Program-made: the position numbers and the translations under genes
In this document: one piece after another, positions 9,457 through 18,817 of the stretch
How positions within the stretch are numbered: the stretch's first letter is position 1
How the letters are laid out: each line of letters begins with the position of its first letter
Notes under the pieces: model-generated
The model's database searches: none
What the model was told of the DNA's origin: nothing
The model's input: only the letters and a program-made list of their open reading frames with translations
NCBI GenBank assembly: GCA_963742725.1
Contig: CAVUMX010000003.1
Location: forward strand, 558,001 to 622,000
Direction of reading: 5' to 3'
DNA length: 64,000 bases
Origin: CAVVAL01 sp963742725
Lineage (GTDB): Bacteria > Actinomycetota > Actinomycetes > Mycobacteriales > Cryptosporangiaceae

Positions 9457-11061
9457 GTGAAGGAGCCGACGGGGGCGCCAGCCCCGGTTCTCGTGGTCGG
9501 TGCCGGCCCGGTCGGGTCGACGCTCGCCCTCGAACTGGCGCGCTACGGGGTGGCGAGCACCGTGGTGGACCGTGCGACCGCCCCGTCGCGCCACCCGAAG
9601 ATGGACTTCGTCAACGCCCGCAGCATGGAGCTGCTGCGCCGCCTGGGTCTCAGCGAGGCGCTGCGGGAGTTGGGCGTCCCGTCCGACCAGGCGTTCAACT
9701 TCCTCTGGACGCAGGGCTTCGACGCCCCGCCGATCACCGAGTGGACGTACGCGTCGGTGGACGAGCTGCGCCAGCAGATGGCCGCGACCAACGACGGCAC
9801 GATGCCGCGCGAGCCGTACCAGCGGGTACTCGGCTCCCTGCTGGAGGAGCTCGGGCGCGAGCGGTGCCGTGCCTCCGAGCTCGTCGACCTGCGCGAGGGG
9901 TGGGCGCTGGAGGAGCTGCAGCAGGACGCCTGCGGGGTGACCGCCCTGGTGGTGCACGGCGAGACGGGTCAGCGGGACCTGATCCGGGCGCGTTACCTGG
10001 TCGCCTGCGACGGCGCCAACAGCGTGGTGCGGCGCAAGGTCGGCGTCCCGATCGACGAGATCGGGCCGGCGGCGCAGCACTGCGACGTGTACTTCCGCAG
10101 CACCGATCCCGGGCTGTACCAGCACGGGCGGTTCTTCCTGGCCATCTCCTCGCGCGGACTCACCCTGGTGTCGCGGGACGGGTGCCAGACCTGGACAGGC
10201 ACCTTCCCGCTCCCGGGCGACGAGCCGTTCGACGGTGACCCGGTGCCGGTGATCCAGCAGCGGCTCGGCATCGACTTCGAGGTCGACGAGGTCCTCGCGG
10301 TCGCCCAGTGGCGCGGGTCTCTGGGCGTGGCGAGGAGCTACCGACGAGGCTCGGTCTTCTTCGCCGGCGACGCGGCACACGTGTTCTTCCCGACCGGTGG
10401 CCACGGCGCCAACACAGGCATCGGCGACGCGGTCGACCTGGGCTGGAAGCTCGCCGCGGTGGTCAACGGCTGGGGCGGGGAACTGCTGCTCGACAGCTAC
10501 GAGGCCGAGCGCCGTCCGGTGGCGCTGTTCAACCGGGAGATGTGCTTCAACCTGCTCGAGGTGTGGCGGCGTTTCCCGACGCTCGCCGCCGAAGGCGCCG
10601 GGCGTGCCCAGCTGGCCGGGTACCTCGAACACGAGCGGTACCAGATCAACAACATCGGGATCCACCTCGGCTACCGGTACCGGGACTCGCCGGTGATCTG
10701 TCACGAGAACGGCGAGGAGCCGCCCTGGGACTGGCAGCGGATCGTCGCGACGACCTGGCCCGGCGGGCGGTTGCCGAGCGTCCGGATGGGCGACGGCTTC
10801 GAGCTGTTCGACCTGCTGGGGCGCGAGCTGACCCTGCTCGACGCGTCCGGCGCGAACACCGGCAAGCGGATGGCCGAAGAGGCCGTGCGGATGGGGATCC
10901 CCCTGACCTACCTGACGGTGAACGACGAGAACGCGCGCGCGGTGTGGGCCCACGACCTCGTGCTGGTCAGGCCCGATCAGCACGTCGCCTGGCGCGGCCA
11001 CGAGGCGCCGGCCGACTGTGCAGCGGTGCTCCGCCGGGTCTGCGGCCAGGTGAACAGGTAG
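9457..11061 (+). CDS. FAD-dependent aromatic monooxygenase (PheA/TfdB/MhpA class), copy A
   Basis: 534-residue class A flavin monooxygenase that would hydroxylate an activated aromatic ring using NAD(P)H and O2. Motifs seen: Rossmann VVGAGPVGSTLALELA near the N-terminus, the DG motif YLVACDGANSVVRR, the GD motif FFAGDAAHVFFPTGGHGANTGIGDAVDLGWKLA, and a C-terminal thioredoxin-like domain with RPDQHVAWRG. GTG at 9457 is chosen because GAGGAG lies eight bases upstream. It is a paralogue of the enzyme at 23392, sharing the PKM-x-F-x-N/S-x-RS/RT-ME pattern and the same C-terminal end. It likely tailors 3-HAA, 3,4-AHBA or their condensed product; the substrate cannot be read from sequence. Confidence 0.88.
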   Translation: MKEPTGAPAPVLVVGAGPVGSTLALELARYGVASTVVDRATAPSRHPKMDFVNARSMELLRRLGLSEALRELGVPSDQAFNFLWTQGFDAPPITEWTYASVDELRQQMAATNDGTMPREPYQRVLGSLLEELGRERCRASELVDLREGWALEELQQDACGVTALVVHGETGQRDLIRARYLVACDGANSVVRRKVGVPIDEIGPAAQHCDVYFRSTDPGLYQHGRFFLAISSRGLTLVSRDGCQTWTGTFPLPGDEPFDGDPVPVIQQRLGIDFEVDEVLAVAQWRGSLGVARSYRRGSVFFAGDAAHVFFPTGGHGANTGIGDAVDLGWKLAAVVNGWGGELLLDSYEAERRPVALFNREMCFNLLEVWRRFPTLAAEGAGRAQLAGYLEHERYQINNIGIHLGYRYRDSPVICHENGEEPPWDWQRIVATTWPGGRLPSVRMGDGFELFDLLGRELTLLDASGANTGKRMAEEAVRMGIPLTYLTVNDENARAVWAHDLVLVRPDQHVAWRGHEAPADCAAVLRRVCGQVNR

Positions 11062-11249
11062 GCGGAGGCGGCTATTCCCCGCCACGGCCGCTCATTTGAG
11101 TAGTTGTCGATGGCGTGCGGGCACTGCGAGAATTGTCTGGCAGATGCCGCGCTAATTCGCTGGCCCGTGAACGGGCTTGTCGCGGCCTTTTGAGTTCCTT
11201 CATCCGTGCTGTGACATCGCGCGATTCGCGCTGCGCCAAGGGGGAGTAC

Positions 11250-13172
11250 ATGGTCGCCGGGTGGCTAGAGGAAATCGTGGGGCCGAACACCCCCCCATTC
11301 GCGCTGTTGCACCGTCCGGAGTCCCGCGGCGCGGACCGGATCGAGTTACTGCGCGGCGCGGTCTCCACGGTCGAGACCATCGCCGACCTTCCGGCGGACG
11401 ACGTGCTGGCGCTCCTGCCGTACCGGCAGATCACCGAGCGCGGATTCGACTGCGCGGACGACGGCACGCCGCTCGTGGCGATGCGGATCACGAGCCGGGC
11501 GACGATGCCGGTGACCGAGTTCCTCGACCAGGCCCCCGACGTGCCGGTCGCCCTGCGCGACGGGCGGTTCAGCATCGACGACGACGAGTACGCCCGGTTG
11601 GTCCGGCAGATCATCACCGACGAGATCGGCAGCGGCGAGGGCGCCAACTTCGTCATCAAGCGCTCGTTCGTGGCCACCGTGGACGACTACTCGATCCGTA
11701 CCGCGCTGGCGGTGTTCCGCCGCCTCCTGCGCGACGAGCACGGCGCCTACTGGACGTTCCTCGTGCACACCGGCGACCGGACGCTCATCGGCGCTTCGCC
11801 CGAGCGGCACATCAGCGTGGTGGGGGGTGTCGCGACGATGAACCCGATCAGCGGCACGTACCGGTACCCGCCGACGGGCACCTCGCTGGCCGGCGTGCTC
11901 GGATTCCTGGACGACCCGAAGGAGTCCGACGAGCTCTTCATGGTGCTCGACGAGGAGCTCAAGATGATGGGGCGGATCTGCGAGAGCGGCGGACGGGTGG
12001 TCGGCCCGCAGCTCAAGCCGATGGCAAGGCTCGCCCACACGGAGTACCTGATCGAGGGGCGCACCGGGCTCGACGCCCGCGAGATCCTGCGCGAGACCCT
12101 GTTCGCGCCGACGGTGACCGGCAGCCCGCTCGAGAGCGCCTGCCGGGTCATCGCGCGCTACGAGCCGGAAGGACGGGGCTACTACAGCGGCGTACTGGCG
12201 CTGATCGAGCGCGCACCCGACGGGCGGCAGCTGCTCGACTCGGCCATCCTCATCCGCACGGCGGACCTCAACACCGCGGGTGACCTGCGGGTCGGCGTCG
12301 GCGCGACGCTCGTGCGCCACTCCGATCCGGCCTCGGAGGTCGCCGAGACGTCCGCGAAGGCCGCCGCCCTGCTCGCCACCTTCGGACACTCCTCTCCGGA
12401 CGGCCGGGAGGCTGCCAGCAAGCCCGGACGGCCCGGCGCGCATGCGGCGTCGCGCGCGTCGGGCGGGCCCGCGTGGCAGTGGGACCCGGCGGTGCAGCGC
12501 GCGCTGCGGTCGCGCAACAGCGGGCTGGCCCGCTTCTGGCTGGACCCGGACAGGCAACCGGCGCGCGAGTCCATGGCCGGCCGGCGGGCTCTGGTCGTCG
12601 ACTGCGAGGACACCTTCACGTCGATGCTCGGCCACCAACTCACCGCGCTCGGCCTGGATGTCACGGTGCGCCGCTTCGACGAGCGGCCGGATCCCGACGG
12701 GTACGACCTGGTCGTGCTCGGGCCCGGGCCTGGTGACCCGACCCATGCCGGTCACCCGAAGATCGCCACCATGCGGGCGCTGACCACCGACCTCCTCGAC
12801 ACCGGGACGCCGCTGCTCGCGATCTGCCTCGGCCACCAGGTGCTCGCCTCGGTGCTGGGGCTGGAGGTGGTCCGGCGCCCGGTCCCCAACCAGGGGGTGC
12901 AGTTGCCCATCGACTTCTTCGGCCGGGTGGAGCGGTGCGGCTTCTACAACACCTTCGCCGCGCGCAGCGCCACCGACCACGTCGTGCTGGCCGCCGCGCG
13001 GGGGGTCGCCGAGGCCACCCGCGACCCGGACACCGGGGAGGTCCACGGGTTGCGCGGGCAGGGGTTCCGGTCGCTGCAGTTCCACCCGGAGTCGGTGCTC
13101 ACGGAGAACGGGCTGGACATCCTCGGCGAGCTTGCCTCCGGTCTGCTGCCCGTGGCCACCGCCAGCGCCTGA
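11250..13172 (+). CDS. phzE: PhzE-type 2-amino-2-deoxyisochorismate (ADIC) synthase
   Basis: Converts chorismate and glutamine to ADIC. The 640-residue protein fuses a chorismate-binding domain (residues ~1-390; NPISGTYRYPPTG, DEELKMMGRICE, FAPTVTGSPLESACRVI, SDPASEVAETSAKAA) to a class I glutamine amidotransferase. In the latter the nucleophile is Cys526 in CLGHQ and the His-Glu pair is in FHPES. The fusion order and wording match phenazine-pathway PhzE more closely than anthranilate synthase, which also releases pyruvate. The ATG at 11250 has AAGGGGGAG five bases upstream; the frame is open further back but without a ribosome site. Codon 33 is a TTA (11346-11348). With the PhzD-like and EntA-like enzymes it should yield 3-HAA. 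Confidence 0.93.
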   Translation: MVAGWLEEIVGPNTPPFALLHRPESRGADRIELLRGAVSTVETIADLPADDVLALLPYRQITERGFDCADDGTPLVAMRITSRATMPVTEFLDQAPDVPVALRDGRFSIDDDEYARLVRQIITDEIGSGEGANFVIKRSFVATVDDYSIRTALAVFRRLLRDEHGAYWTFLVHTGDRTLIGASPERHISVVGGVATMNPISGTYRYPPTGTSLAGVLGFLDDPKESDELFMVLDEELKMMGRICESGGRVVGPQLKPMARLAHTEYLIEGRTGLDAREILRETLFAPTVTGSPLESACRVIARYEPEGRGYYSGVLALIERAPDGRQLLDSAILIRTADLNTAGDLRVGVGATLVRHSDPASEVAETSAKAAALLATFGHSSPDGREAASKPGRPGAHAASRASGGPAWQWDPAVQRALRSRNSGLARFWLDPDRQPARESMAGRRALVVDCEDTFTSMLGHQLTALGLDVTVRRFDERPDPDGYDLVVLGPGPGDPTHAGHPKIATMRALTTDLLDTGTPLLAICLGHQVLASVLGLEVVRRPVPNQGVQLPIDFFGRVERCGFYNTFAARSATDHVVLAAARGVAEATRDPDTGEVHGLRGQGFRSLQFHPESVLTENGLDILGELASGLLPVATASA

Positions 13173-13285
13173 CCGGCGCTCCGGGGCGCGTTATCGAAAG
13201 AATAACTCACCGCAGTCGGAGGATCACTAATTTGGTGCATTTCCCTGCGCTATTTCCTGCCGTCCCAGGTCGTGGCTGAATAGCC

Positions 13286-13305
13286 GACTACTCGGTTAGG
13301 TAGTG
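13286..13305. promoter_or_regulatory. Candidate cluster operator, copy 2 (GACTAC-N7-GGTAGTG)
   Basis: Imperfect dyad with ACTAC on the left and GTAGT on the right, in the AT-richer 257-bp gap between the PhzE-like gene and the aspartate kinase gene, about 125 bp before the start codon. It matches the 4990-5009 site in both half-sites and in spacing. It marks the likely promoter of the second cluster operon. Confidence 0.5.
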
Positions 13306-13429
13306 GGCCTCGTCTGTTCCGGTCGCTAACGTTGCTACTGAGCCGCTGAGGAAATCGGGGTAACGAAACCCGAACCGGTCGGCGCCGAATGAATAACCAG
13401 CTGATGCTGAGTTTCCGCGGGGGGTGATC

Positions 13430-14662
13430 ATGGAATTGTTGGTGCGCAAGTACGGTGGCACCTCGGTAGCCGACGGCGAGCGGATGCGCCAGGTCGCCGC
13501 GTCGGTCGCCGCCGCGCACCGCCGGACGCCGACGGTCGTCGTGGTCTCCGCGCAGGGCGCGACCACCGATGCCCTCCTGCGGCAGGCGGCCGAGAGCGGC
13601 GAACGGCGGACCACCCGCGAAACCGACCAGCTGCTCGCCACCGGCGAGTGCGCGTCGGCGGCGGTGCTGGCGATGGCGTTGGAAGCACAGGGTGTGTCCG
13701 CGGTGTCGCTCACCGGCGGGCAGGCCGGGATCTCGGTGGTGGGCCCGCCCGGTGAGGGCCGGATCGCCGCCGTGCGGACGGACCGGGTCCACCGGCACCT
13801 GGCCGAGGGCAGGGTCGTGGTGGTCGCCGGCTTCCAGGGCACGAACGCCGAGGAGGACGTCGTCACGCTCGGCCGCGGCGGTTCGGACACCAGCGCCGTC
13901 GCGCTCGCCGCCGAACTCGCCGCCGGCCGGTGCGAGATCTACACCGATGTGGACGGCGTGTTCAGCGCGGACCCCCGGGTCGTCCCCACCGCCCGGCTCC
14001 TGGACCGCGTCCACATGGACGTGATGGTCGAGATGGCCTTCGCCGGAGCCAGGGTCCTGCACTCCCGCGCGGTCGAGCTCGCCGCGACCAGGTCCATCGA
14101 GGTGCACGTCCGTAGCTCGTTCCGGGACGGCCCGGGAACGGTGATCGCCAGAGGAGACGACCCCACCATGCTCGAAGACTGCGGCGTGCTGGCGATCGCC
14201 CACGACCTCAACGTGGCAAGGGTGCTGGTGCGCGCCGAACGCACCCGGCACGACCCCGCGGTGGACGTGCTCGGCGTGTTCGCACGGCACAACGCACCGG
14301 TCGACCTGGTCGCCCGCTCGGGCCCGTTCGAGGACGAGTTCCGGATGGGCTTCACCATCCGGCTCAGCGACCTCGCCCAGGTCGGTCCCGAGCTGCGGGA
14401 GGTGGTGGCCGCGGCCGGTGGCACGGTGCTCTTCGACCAGGACATCGCGAAGGTCTCCCTCATCGGCACCGGCCTGCTGAACCGGCCCCAGTACACCGCG
14501 CAACTGCTGTCCACGCTGGCCGCGGCCGGGATCGCCATCAGCTGGGTCTCCACCTCGCAGTTGCGCACCTCCGTCACGGTGCCGGCCGACCGCGTCCTGG
14601 ACGCCGTCGCGCTGCTCCACAAGGAATTCGACCTCGATGCCGAGCTGGTCGGCCATGGCTGA
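13430..14662 (+). CDS. Aspartate kinase (pathway-dedicated)
   Basis: Phosphorylates aspartate, the first step towards aspartate semialdehyde, one substrate of GriI-type aldolases. The 410 residues begin with the KYGGTSVADGER nucleotide-binding motif, continue with TLGRGGSDTSAVALA and TDVDGVFSADPR, and end with tandem ACT-like domains. ATG 13430 is preferred over GTG 13424 because of the G-run six bases upstream. Being first in an operon with GriI/GriH homologues implies a supply role for 3,4-AHBA rather than lysine or threonine synthesis. Loss of feedback control is likely but cannot be judged here. No aspartate-semialdehyde dehydrogenase is in the cluster, so the housekeeping enzyme must supply that step. 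Confidence 0.92.
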   Translation: MELLVRKYGGTSVADGERMRQVAASVAAAHRRTPTVVVVSAQGATTDALLRQAAESGERRTTRETDQLLATGECASAAVLAMALEAQGVSAVSLTGGQAGISVVGPPGEGRIAAVRTDRVHRHLAEGRVVVVAGFQGTNAEEDVVTLGRGGSDTSAVALAAELAAGRCEIYTDVDGVFSADPRVVPTARLLDRVHMDVMVEMAFAGARVLHSRAVELAATRSIEVHVRSSFRDGPGTVIARGDDPTMLEDCGVLAIAHDLNVARVLVRAERTRHDPAVDVLGVFARHNAPVDLVARSGPFEDEFRMGFTIRLSDLAQVGPELREVVAAAGGTVLFDQDIAKVSLIGTGLLNRPQYTAQLLSTLAAAGIAISWVSTSQLRTSVTVPADRVLDAVALLHKEFDLDAELVGHG

Positions 14663-14693
14663 GCAAGCCGACCAGAAGAGAAGGGAGTACTCG

Positions 14694-15509
14694 ATGTCGA
14701 TCAACGGCTCCTTTGCCCGCCACGTCCGGCTGAGCCGGATCTACCGCCACGACCACGAGCGGCTGCTGGTCGTCCCACTCGACCACTCGATCACCGACGG
14801 ACCGGTCACCGGCGGCCGTCGCGTCAACCAGCTGATCGGCCGCCTGGCCGCGGGCGGGGTGGACGCGGTCGTCCTGCACAAGGGCGCGCTGCGCTACGTC
14901 GACCACCGCCACTTCATGCAGACATCGCTCGTCCTGCACCTCAGCGCGAGCACCGTGCACGCCCCTGACCCCGACGCGAAGTACCTGGTCACGAGCGTCG
15001 AAGAGGCGCTGCGGCTCGGCGCGGACGCGGTGAGCGTCCAGGTCAACCTCGGCTCGCGGGGAGAGGCGGCCCAGGTTCGTGACCTCGGCCTCGTCGCCGA
15101 GGCCTGCGACCGGTGGAACATGCCGCTGCTGGCCATGATGTACCCGCGCGGCCCGAAGATCGACGATCCGCGCGACCCGACGCTGGTCGCCCACGCGGCG
15201 ACGCTGGCCGCAGACCTGGGCGCCGACATCGTCAAGGTGCCGTACGTGGGGTCGCCCGAGCGGATGGCCGAGATCACCCGCGACTGCCCGGTGCCGTTGA
15301 TCGTGGCCGGCGGCCCCCGCCGCGCCAGTACCGGTGAGGTGCTGTCCTACGTGGCCGACGCGCTGCACGGCGGCGCAGCGGGGGTGGCGATGGGACGCAA
15401 CATCTTCGAGGCCAGCGACCCGGGAGCGATCGCCCGGCAGCTGTCGGACCTGATCCACCGCCCGCACTCCGCCGCCGAGCTGGAACAGCTCGAAGTCGCC
15501 ACCGTCTGA
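14694..15509 (+). CDS. griI: GriI-type DhnA-class aldolase (2-amino-4,5-dihydroxy-6-one-heptanoate-7-phosphate synthase)
   Basis: Class I aldolase of the DhnA/FbaB type, 271 residues. The N-terminus reads RLLVVPLDHSITDGP, and the Schiff-base lysine is K181 in GADIVKVPYVGSPE, followed by VPLIVAGGPR (phosphate site) and GVAMGRNIFEA. In grixazone-type pathways this enzyme joins aspartate semialdehyde and dihydroxyacetone phosphate to a C7 amino sugar phosphate. The archaeal homologue makes the shikimate precursor ADH. ATG 14694 has AAGGGAG six bases upstream and lies 31 bp after the aspartate kinase stop, so the genes are one operon. The following GriH-like gene makes the 3,4-AHBA assignment firm. 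Confidence 0.9.
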   Translation: MSINGSFARHVRLSRIYRHDHERLLVVPLDHSITDGPVTGGRRVNQLIGRLAAGGVDAVVLHKGALRYVDHRHFMQTSLVLHLSASTVHAPDPDAKYLVTSVEEALRLGADAVSVQVNLGSRGEAAQVRDLGLVAEACDRWNMPLLAMMYPRGPKIDDPRDPTLVAHAATLAADLGADIVKVPYVGSPERMAEITRDCPVPLIVAGGPRRASTGEVLSYVADALHGGAAGVAMGRNIFEASDPGAIARQLSDLIHRPHSAAELEQLEVATV

Positions 15510-15516
15510 ACCCACC

Positions 15517-15546
15517 GGCTGCCCGGGGCGCGTGCCCCGGGCAGCC
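15517..15546. terminator. Perfect hairpin between the griI-like and griH-like genes
   Basis: 13-bp perfect arms (GGCTGCCCGGGGC and complement) around a 4-base loop, starting eight bases after the aldolase stop. No T-run follows. It may be a partial attenuator or a processing/stability hairpin, because genes on both sides act in one pathway and must be co-expressed. Confidence 0.65.
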
Positions 15547-15596
15547 GCCCCAGCGAACCCCAAGCCTGTGCCAGGACGACACCAGGGAGATCCACC

Positions 15597-16701
15597 GTGA
15601 AACTGTGTTGGTTGGATGTGCGGAACCTCGACGGGATCCGGAGCGCGGTCATCGAAGAGGCCGTGCACCAGCGCATCGACGGCATCGTCGCCGACGACGC
15701 AACCGTCCTGGAAGGACTGCCGCCGACGGTCAAGAAGATCCTGTTCCTGCAGGGCAAGCCGCTGCCGGAGGACTTCGGCGCCGCCGACATCGTCATCGTC
15801 GACCCGGCGGTGCACGGCCACACCGCCGAGCTGTCCGGCCGGTACCCGAACATCGAGTTCGGCCGGTTCGTCGAGATCGTCGACGCCGAGACCCTGGAGT
15901 GGGCGTGCGACGCCGCGCGCCACGAGCAGTGGAGCCTGCTGCTGTTCCGTGATCCGACGAAGATCCCGCTGGAGATCGTGATCGCGGCGGCCGCGCAGGC
16001 CAAGGGCAGCATCGTCACCGTGGCCCAGGACGTCGAGGAGGCCGAGATCATCTTCGGCGTGCTGGAGCACGGCTCGGACGGCGTCATGATGGCCCCGAGC
16101 GCGGTCGGCCAGGCGACGAGCCTCAAGGTCGCCGCCGACGAGCAGTCCCCGGCGCTGAACCTGGTGGAGTTGGAGGTCACCGGGATCTCCCACGTCGGCA
16201 TGGGCGAGCGGGCCTGCGTCGACACCTGCCACGTACTTCAGCACCGACGAGGGCATCCTGGTCGGCTCGCACTCCAAGGGCATGATCCTCTGCGTCAGCG
16301 AGACGCACCCGCTGCCCTACATGCCGACCCGCCCGTTCCGGGTCAACGCCGGCGCGATCATGAGCTACACGATGTCCAAGGCCGGCCGCACCAACTACCT
16401 CAGCGAGCTGAAGGCCGGCAGCAAGGTGCTCGCGGTCGACGTCAAGGGCAACACCCGCGTGGTCACGGTGGGCAGGGTGAAGATCGAGACCCGGCCGCTG
16501 CTCTCGGTCGACGCCGTGGCGCCCGACGGCACCGCGGTGAACCTCATCCTGCAGGACGACTGGCACGTCCGGGTGCTCGGTCCCGGCGCCGCGGTGCTCA
16601 ACAGCACCGAGCTCAAGCCCGGCGACAAGGTCCTGGGCTACCTGCCGACGGAGGACCGTCACGTCGGTTACCCCATCGACGAGTTCTGCCGGGAGCAGTA
16701 G
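15597..16701 (+). CDS. griH: GriH-type 3-dehydroquinate synthase II homologue, 3-amino-4-hydroxybenzoate synthase (frameshifted in this sequence)
   Basis: The family (archaeal-type dehydroquinate synthase II) includes GriH, which cyclises and aromatises the GriI product to 3-amino-4-hydroxybenzoate. GTG 15597 has AGGGAG seven bases upstream. The protein reads well to GERACVDTC at ~16228, then continues in the next frame with TYFSTDEGILVGSHSKGMILCVSETHPLPYMPTRPFRVNAGA up to the TAG at 16701. One extra C in the TGCC at 16227-16230 explains the break. Rejoined, it is about 367 residues, the usual family length, with conserved C-terminal segments. Both halves are intact, so a sequencing error or a very recent mutation is likely. 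Confidence 0.85.
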
Positions 16702-17506
16702 TTGGACGGGCCGATCTTCGACTTCCACACGCGTCTGGTCCCGCGACCGGGCGCGGTGGAAGGGCTCCTCGGCGCCCTGGACGCCGCCGGGATCGACCGT
16801 GCCGCCGTTTCGGCGGGCGGCACGGTGGACCGGCTGTGGCTGTCCCGGGCAGCTCGTCGAGGGAGGACACGTCGAGTCCGACGCGGACAACGCCGCGGTG
16901 CTCCTGGCCTGCCAGGGGTCCGGCGACCGGTTGGTGCCGATCTTCTTCGCGAACCCGCACCGGGGAGCCGAGCACTACGCCACCCAGGCGGAGCAGTTCC
17001 GCGGCCTGGAGATCTCGCCGGCCGTCCACGGCGTTCCGCTGGCCGACAGCCGGATCACCGAGCTGGTCGCGGTCGCCGAGCAGTGGCGGCACTCGGTGTA
17101 CGTCGTGTGCCTGAGCCGGCCGGGCAGCGAGGTCGCCGACCTCGTGGCACTGGCCGAACGGACCCCCGGCGTCACATTCGTCCTGGGTCACACCGGAGTC
17201 GGCAACATCGACTACTACGGCGTCGAGCTGGTCGCGCGGCACGAGAACGTGCTCGTCGAGACCTCCGGCGGGTACAGCAGCGTGCTGCGCCACGCCGTCG
17301 ACCGGCTCGGCCCGTCCCGGCTGCTGTTCGGCAGCGAATTCCCCTTGCAGGCACCCGGCGTGGAGCTGGCCAAGTACGCGGCGCTGAGCCTGCCCGCCGA
17401 CCAGTGGCGCCAGGTCGCCTGGGACAACGCCACCAGACTCGTGGAAAGGAACAGCCATGACGCGGACCCTCGGCCCGGCCACCACCCGGCTGCCGCAGCT
17501 CGGTGA
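16702..17506 (+). CDS. Amidohydrolase-2-fold protein, candidate benzoxazole cyclase (frameshifted in this sequence)
   Basis: TIM-barrel amidohydrolase-like protein of ~267 residues, beginning at a TTG directly after the griH-like stop, with GGGAG six bases upstream. The first part (IFDFHTRLVPRPG) runs to LWLSR at ~16846. It then continues one frame over as QLVEGGHVESDADNAAV through FVLGHTGVGNIDYYG and LLFGSEFPL. One extra G in CCCGGG at 16844-16849 explains the shift. The usual HxH metal site is HTR here, and the usual GSDxP is GSEFP, so ordinary metal-dependent hydrolysis is doubtful. Amidohydrolase-family proteins (NatAM type) are known to form the oxazole ring from ortho-aminophenol and an acyl adenylate/CoA. 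It overlaps the ligase gene by 50 bp. Confidence 0.8.
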
Positions 17507-18786
17507 CTGGAACGGTCACGGGCAGCTGACCGAGGTGCAGGACGCCCAGCTGCCGCACACCCTCGCCTGGGCCGCCCGGTCCGCGTTCTACCAGGACCGG
17601 TTCGCCGGCTCGGCCGCCCCCACCGACCGGGCCGGCTTCCAGGGCCTCGCGATGACGAGCAAGCAGGACCTGCGTGACGCGTACCCGTTCGGTATGCGCG
17701 CCGTGCCGAACGAACGGCTGGCCACGTACCACGAGTCCAGCGGCACCGCGGGCAGCCCGACCCCGTCCTACTACACCGCCGAGGACTGGACCGACCTCTC
17801 CGAGCGGTACGCCCGCAAGTGGGTCCCCATCACGGCGAGCGACGTCTTCCTGGTCCGCACGCCGTACGCGCTGATGATCACCGGGCACCTCGCGCAGGCC
17901 GCGGCCCGGCTGCGTGGCGCGACCGTCGTGCCCGGCGACAACCGGTCCCTCGCTATGCCGTACTCCCGGGTCGATCCGGGTGCTGCACGACCTCGACGTC
18001 ACGCTCACCTGGTCCATGCCCACCGAGACGCTGATCTGGGCGGCCGCCGCCCGGGCGGCGGGGCTCGACCCGGGCCGGGACTTCCCGGCGCTGCGGGCGC
18101 TGTTCGTCGGCGGCGAGCCGCTGAGCGACGCGCGCCGCCGCCGGATCAGCGAGATCTGGGGGGTGCCGGTGGTGGAGGAGTACGGCTCCACCGAGACCGG
18201 CAGCCTGGCCGGCGAGTGCTCGGCCGGCGTCATGCACCTGTGGGCCGACCGGGTGATCTTCGAGGTCTACGACCCGGAGACCGGCGAGATCACCCCGGAC
18301 GGAGTCGGGCAGCTCGTCGTCACGCCGCTCTACCGGGAAGCGATGCCGCTGCTGCGGTACAACCTCGAGGACAACGTGGAGGTGTCGTACGCGCCGTGCT
18401 CCTGCGGCTGGCACCTGCCCACGGTCAAGGTGCTCGGCCGGTCGGCCTTCGGGTACCCGGTCCGGGACGTGCGGATCACCCAGAACGCCCTGGAGGACCT
18501 GGTCTTCAGCCTGCCTGCCGAGCGCAACGTGCTGTTCTGGCGCGCCAAGGCGGAGCCGGACGTGCTGAAGATCGAGATCGAGGTGGCCGAGGAGTCCCGG
18601 GCGACCGCGTGCGCGGAACTCACCGCGGCCGTGCGGCGCACCTTCGGGGTGCCCGCGGAGGTCGCCGGAGTTCCGGTCGGCACGCTCGTGCCCGAGCACG
18701 TCCTCACCTCGGTCCAGGACGTGGTGAAGCCGCGCAGCCTGTTCCAGGCCGACGAGGACTGGGACAAGGCGCTTCTCTACTACTGA
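17457..18786 (+). CDS. PaaK/coenzyme-F390-synthetase-like adenylate-forming ligase (frameshifted in this sequence)
   Basis: Activates an aromatic acid as adenylate or CoA ester. Seen in order: P-loop YHESSGTAGSPTPS, aromatic-rich ATP region VVEEYGSTETGSLAGE, LLRYNLEDNV, a Cys pair APCSCGW typical of PaaK-like enzymes, and a C-terminal lid ending DVVKPRSLFQ. The N-terminal half stops making sense at ~17970 and continues in the next frame as SIRVLHDLDVTLTWSMPTETL. One extra G in TCCCGGG at 17964-17970 restores ~442 residues. Next to the amidohydrolase-like protein it is the probable acid-activating partner for benzoxazole formation from 3-HAA or 3,4-AHBA. Confidence 0.87.
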
Positions 18787-18817
18787 CCGGCCGCCCTACC
18801 GCCGACGTGAGGACGCG

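Noticed and set aside
7846..11085. 1079-codon leftward open frame antisense to the LAL and monooxygenase genes
   Set aside because: Shadow frame typical of high-GC DNA; the plus strand has full protein motifs.
13430..16701. Grixazone-type phenoxazinone cluster
   Set aside because: GriI and GriH homologues are present, but no copper oxidase (GriF-like) or tyrosinase helper was found; ligase and amidohydrolase fit a benzoxazole better.
15597..18786. Programmed +1 frameshifting in the GriH, amidohydrolase and ligase genes
   Set aside because: No slippery site plus stop or structure common to the three places; simple indels explain them better.
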